From Halobacteriovoraceae bacterium (lineage in GTDB: Bacteria > Bdellovibrionota > Bacteriovoracia > Bacteriovoracales > Bacteriovoracaceae), in contig PASP01000005.1 in the NCBI GenBank assembly GCA_002712005.1, positions 173,708-237,707 of the forward strand: 64,000 nucleotides of DNA. Reading direction: 5' to 3'. Below the pieces are notes generated by a model. That model was not told where the DNA came from. It searched no databases and was given only the letters and a program-made list of their open reading frames with translations. A program made the position numbers and the translations under genes. This document shows positions 61,057 through 64,000 of the stretch, one piece after another (the first letter of the stretch is position 1; the number at the start of each line of letters is the position of its first letter).

Positions 61057-61836
61057 TTAGCTTAGCTTCCACTCTTTGGACTCTTCCTTTCTCAAGGTAA
61101 GGATTTCATGTCCCTCGTCAGTAACTAAAATCGTATGCTCAAATTGAGCAGAAGGTTTCTTATCTTTAGTGATCACTGTCCAATTATCTTTTAGGAGCTT
61201 ACAGTGGCGAGAACCTAAATTAATCATAGGCTCAATAGTGAAAGTCATTCCTTTCTTTACCTCAACTCCGGTTCCCTTCTTACCAACATGGACAACCTGA
61301 GGCTCTTCGTGAAACTCTCTACCAATACCGTGACCACAATATTCTTCAACAACACTATAGCCATGACCGTGAGCGATCTCTTGAATGATTGCTCCAATAT
61401 CACCGATGTGAGAACCTGGCCTAACCGTATTTATACCGGCTCGCATACAGTCATAAGTGACATCAACCAATTTCTTGATTTCAGGATCAACTTCTCCTAC
61501 AAAGAAAGTTTTATTTGTGTCCCCATGAAACTTATTTAAATAAGTTGTGACGTCAATATTGAGAATATCTCCATCTTTTAAAATATCTTTATTATTAGGG
61601 ATTCCATGACAAATAACCTCATTCAAGCTGGTACATACCGACTTAGGAAAACCGTGATAATTCAAAGGTGAAGGATAGGCATCGTGCTTGATGATATATT
61701 CATGACATAGTTGATTCAGCTCTTCTGTTGAAACCCCTGGCTTGATATAGGATTCAATATATTCAAGAGTACTCTTGGCCAACTCACAAGTCTTTCTCAT
61801 AAGTTCTATTTCACGGGATGATTTAATTGATATCAT
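61057..61836 (-). CDS. map: methionine aminopeptidase, type I
   Basis: 259 residues with the type I fold: SSREIELMRKTCELAKSTL, metal Asp residues in DGDILNIDVTTYLNKFHGDTNKTF, His in EEYCGHGIGREFHEEP, Glu in GMTFTIEPMIN and the last Glu in AQFEHTILVTDEG. It removes the initiator methionine. The gene ends immediately before the BFD-like gene. Confidence 0.95.
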   Translation of the reverse strand: MISIKSSREIELMRKTCELAKSTLEYIESYIKPGVSTEELNQLCHEYIIKHDAYPSPLNYHGFPKSVCTSLNEVICHGIPNNKDILKDGDILNIDVTTYLNKFHGDTNKTFFVGEVDPEIKKLVDVTYDCMRAGINTVRPGSHIGDIGAIIQEIAHGHGYSVVEEYCGHGIGREFHEEPQVVHVGKKGTGVEVKKGMTFTIEPMINLGSRHCKLLKDNWTVITKDKKPSAQFEHTILVTDEGHEILTLRKEESKEWKLS

Positions 61837-61953
61837 TTAAAACCTCTAAATATTTATTCACGCAATGCATTCTTTTTTTAGCATGAAGCCTTCAAGGAAA
61901 CAAGAATCAGCGGCTAAAATCATAGACATCTCACTTTTCTTTATAGAATTAGA

Positions 61954-61978
61954 GAGACATCAGGAGACATAGAGACAG
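61954..61978 (+). repeat. three short direct repeats (GAGACAT/G) upstream of the 2-hydroxyacid dehydrogenase
   Basis: GAGACAT (61954), GAGACAT (61964) and GAGACAG (61972), spaced 10 and 8 bases, 30-55 bases before the ATG at 62011. Possible operator or ribosome-region repeats; may be chance. Confidence 0.3.
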
Positions 61979-62010
61979 AAAACGCCTTTTTTGCTATTCT
62001 CATTCGCATT

Positions 62011-63033
62011 ATGCCACAAACTCGACTTCCTGACACATTTTTAAGATTAGATGCCTCCAGTTATCATCGCCCCCAGTTTTTTCAAGATGAAAAGAATTTG
62101 GCCCAGTCCCTAGGTATGAAATATCAACTTATCCACTTCTCGAAGATGGATTCTCTTAAAAAACAAGAAGAGCTACAGCACTTAACCAACACAGCACAAA
62201 GTTTCTGCCTCGTCACCAATACCCATACCCCTATCGTTAAACTGCCAAAGGACTTATTAGAGAAAACTCATATTCTTCTTCATCCCAACAGTGGATACGA
62301 CAATTTCCCTATGGATTGGGTCCAAAAACAGAAATTCCCCATCGTCCTAGGTAATGAAATTAGATCTCAGGCCGTAGCCCACTATACTATTAATGAACTC
62401 CTCCAGCATGAAAATAGGATCCCATCCCAAAAGAGCTGGGACAAGAGTCGAAACTGGGATCGAACCCTCTTGGATGAAAAAGAAATTCTACTTATAGGTA
62501 TGGGAACGATCGGTCATTTAATCCAGCAAGTTTTAACGCCATTAACTTCAAGGCTTAGCCTATTTGATCCCTTTAAAGGTCATGGTAAGTTTAGCGACTT
62601 TTCAAGTCTCTTAAAGAAGGCCGATATTATCCTTTTTGCCTGTTCTTTAAATGAAAGCTCTCGACACCTCCTAAGTGAAGAGAATATTGATCTTCTTAAA
62701 GAGGATATATTGATTATTAATGGTGCCAGAGGTCCTCTCATTAATGAGTCCTCCCTGATCGATTTTCTAGCAGATCATCCAAAGGCCTATGCCGTTTTAG
62801 ATGTCTTTGAAGAAGAACCCTTTCAGAATCAATTTGAGAAGCTTAACAATATAAAAACCACTTCTCATATTGCGGGAGTCTCTAAGAATTTAGATCAGAG
62901 AATTCTAAATTTTGAGGAAAAATATTTAGAACTCTTACTTGAAGACAGAGAACTGCCTAAGGACCTACTTCTCCAAAACCGAATCATCTCCCATGCCACC
63001 AATACGAACAAAGAAAAGAGGATTCTCTTATGA
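62011..63033 (+). CDS. D-isomer 2-hydroxyacid dehydrogenase family protein
   Basis: 340 residues. NAD-binding fold with LLIGMGTIGHLIQQVL (GxGxxG), catalytic Arg in INGARGPLINESSL, Glu in the VLDVFEEEP segment and His in TSHIAGVS. The N-terminal domain is divergent from the usual serA/ldhA types. Family members reduce 2-ketoacids (glycerate, erythronate-4-P, lactate). Substrate unknown. It overlaps the following gene by 4 bases (ATGA). Confidence 0.85.
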   Translation: MPQTRLPDTFLRLDASSYHRPQFFQDEKNLAQSLGMKYQLIHFSKMDSLKKQEELQHLTNTAQSFCLVTNTHTPIVKLPKDLLEKTHILLHPNSGYDNFPMDWVQKQKFPIVLGNEIRSQAVAHYTINELLQHENRIPSQKSWDKSRNWDRTLLDEKEILLIGMGTIGHLIQQVLTPLTSRLSLFDPFKGHGKFSDFSSLLKKADIILFACSLNESSRHLLSEENIDLLKEDILIINGARGPLINESSLIDFLADHPKAYAVLDVFEEEPFQNQFEKLNNIKTTSHIAGVSKNLDQRILNFEEKYLELLLEDRELPKDLLLQNRIISHATNTNKEKRILL

Positions 63034-63590
63034 TTTCTCTATACTTACTCAATCATGATCCAGGCTCACCCTTTATAGAAACAAGCCTGCGCGAGTTAGA
63101 CTCGACGATCAATATTCAATTTATAAATGACTTAAGTGAAATACCAAATACTGAAGACTTGAAGATAAGTATGGGCCCATCCTTTAGCCAGGAGGCTCCT
63201 ATTTTAAGTAAAAGAGATACAACTTACCATGCATTGAGCTTCGACTCTTCTTCTTCCCTAAGTGAAAGGAAAATCAAAGGTCCCCATTTGATTCATATAG
63301 ACTTACGAATTGTTGATCCCAAACGGGCCAGTGCAGTTGAATGCCATCAGGAGGAAGGATTTCCCTATCTCTCTTGGGAAAGTCTTATGATAGAGATTTT
63401 AGGTAGGAAAGATAAAAAGGGAATTACCCATTTTCATCTCTCTGGATTTTCACCGATGGTGGATAGAAATATCCTGTTAAAGTTGAAAAAAGGAATTCAA
63501 ACTCACCATCTTCAAAATACTCAGGAAACCCTTCTCTTTCTTATAGGATTGATTCAAAATTGTGCTGAAGTTTTAAATGAGAATTTATAA
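63030..63590 (+). CDS. ureohydrolase (arginase/agmatinase)-like protein lacking metal ligands
   Basis: 186 residues. The segment HIDLRIVDPKRASAVE (from ~89), followed by GFPYLSWESLMIEIL and FHLSGFSPMVDRN, aligns by eye with the C-terminal half of arginase-family enzymes (S.DIDvlDP..., GGlsyre..., vvEvnP.yD). The second Asp of the metal DxD is Arg93. The N-terminal half lacks the GDHS-like and DAHxD motifs. It is thus a pseudo-enzyme or a very distant relative; identification is tentative. Translationally coupled to the dehydrogenase. Confidence 0.5.
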   Translation: MISLYLLNHDPGSPFIETSLRELDSTINIQFINDLSEIPNTEDLKISMGPSFSQEAPILSKRDTTYHALSFDSSSSLSERKIKGPHLIHIDLRIVDPKRASAVECHQEEGFPYLSWESLMIEILGRKDKKGITHFHLSGFSPMVDRNILLKLKKGIQTHHLQNTQETLLFLIGLIQNCAEVLNENL

Positions 63591-63616
63591 ATGAGATCAG
63601 GAGAAATGAAAAACCT

Positions 63617-64000
63617 ATGGCCATAGAAAAATTCCCCCCCATTGAATCAGCAGATCCTAGTGGCCTCTTGGCCTTGGGCGGAGACTTAGAAGTGGAAAGT
63701 CTAGTTCTTGCTTATCAAAATGGAATCTTTCCTTGGCCAATATCAGATGATTTCCCCTTGGCCTGGTTTTCGCCCGACCCTAGAGGAATCTTAGAGTTTG
63801 ATCGTTTAAGTATTGGTAAAAGATTGAGACGATATCTTCGAAATTGCCCGTATCAGATAACTTGTAACCAATCCTTCACCGAGGTCATAGACTACTGTTC
63901 GAAAGTCCCAAGATCAGACCAAGATTCTACTTGGATAACATCTGAAATTATTAAAGGCTATAAAGACCTATTCGCAGAAGAGTTGGCCTATAGTGTAGAA
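63617..64000 (+). CDS. aat: leucyl/phenylalanyl-tRNA-protein transferase (3' truncated by window)
   Basis: The first 128 residues are visible. ESADPSGLLALGGDLEVE and LAYQNGIFPWPISDDFPLAW, then FSPDPRGILEFD, are the Aat signature. Start at ATG 63617; an AGGAG box stands 13 bases before. Aat adds Leu or Phe to the N termini of Arg/Lys proteins and marks them for ClpSAP degradation. It probably belongs to the same transcript as the two preceding genes (26-base gap). Confidence 0.92.
   Translation, partial: MAIEKFPPIESADPSGLLALGGDLEVESLVLAYQNGIFPWPISDDFPLAWFSPDPRGILEFDRLSIGKRLRRYLRNCPYQITCNQSFTEVIDYCSKVPRSDQDSTWITSEIIKGYKDLFAEELAYSVE

Noticed and set aside
1-64000. CRISPR arrays, insertion sequences, phage genes, tRNA or rRNA genes
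   Set aside because: I looked for regularly spaced 25-40 base repeats, transposase or integrase motifs and cloverleaf or rRNA text and saw none; a tRNA missed by eye remains possible but unlikely.

Overview
The window reads as a contiguous piece of the chromosome of a low-GC, didermic, motile Gram-negative bacterium. The gene set (HldD, TatC, FliL, bactofilin, usher-type pili, many lipoproteins and secreted hydrolases, a Bd1075/Csd6-type wall enzyme, a receiver/acidic/coiled-coil protein beside a diguanylate cyclase) and the codon habits (AT-rich, but with a striking excess of GGCC) fit best with the Bdellovibrio-and-like organisms, most probably the Bacteriovorax/Halobacteriovorax side. That placement is inference from gene content; no rRNA or tRNA gene is present to anchor it. 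I see no phage, IS element, integron or CRISPR array. Coding density is high, and only one intergenic stretch exceeds 300 bases.

Layout. 1-4350: end of a DUF1588/1585-like haem protein gene, a Tat-exported DUF1501/1552-like partner and an RND/MMPL exporter. 4426-11309: XRE regulator, then a leftward run with UDP-sugar decarboxylase-like SDR, glycosyltransferase, FMN reductase and an orphan amino-acid binding protein, followed by an EamA transporter and trmFO. 11395-15433: nadE, a lysine-rich histone-like protein and a pair of PAP2 phosphatases. 15612-22064: an APC permease fused to two USP domains, then a diguanylate cyclase downstream of a ~1040-residue receiver/acidic/coiled-coil protein. 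22256-24492: L,D-transpeptidase-fold protein with an NTF2-like tail, a membrane coiled-coil protein and a bactofilin, a probable cell-shape module. 24610-28929: two M16 peptidases and alanine dehydrogenase. 29154-33211: polysaccharide deacetylase, FliL, parvulin and a cysteine-rich lipoprotein.

33198-41762: PQQ-dehydrogenase-like beta-propeller, VOC epimerase, rhomboid-like pseudoprotease, M24 protein, short asparaginase, htpG and maf. 41917-46377: PLA2-like lipoprotein, a RegB/RegA-like two-component system, USP and a secreted EndA-type nuclease. 46495-52003: AI-2E-type permease, zincin lipoprotein with an ABM-domain partner, DUF1328 and CsbD stress proteins, BCCT transporter and a DksA/TraR protein. 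52259-57163: a complete chaperone-usher pilus cluster in archaic (Csu-like) order. 57349-64000: hldD-DUF4149-tatC, map with a [2Fe-2S]/BFD-like protein, a 2-hydroxyacid dehydrogenase with a degenerate ureohydrolase-like partner, and the start of aat.

How it works together. Housekeeping genes are interspersed with envelope-remodelling, adhesion and degradative functions: wall editing, deacetylation, nuclease, phospholipase and proteases. This would suit a cell that attaches to, enters or digests other bacteria, but nothing here proves predation. The strongest candidates for undescribed biology are the bactofilin/LDT module, the giant acidic polarity-like protein with its cyclase, the usher pilus, and several pseudo-enzymes (rhomboid-like, ureohydrolase-like, M16) kept next to intact partners.
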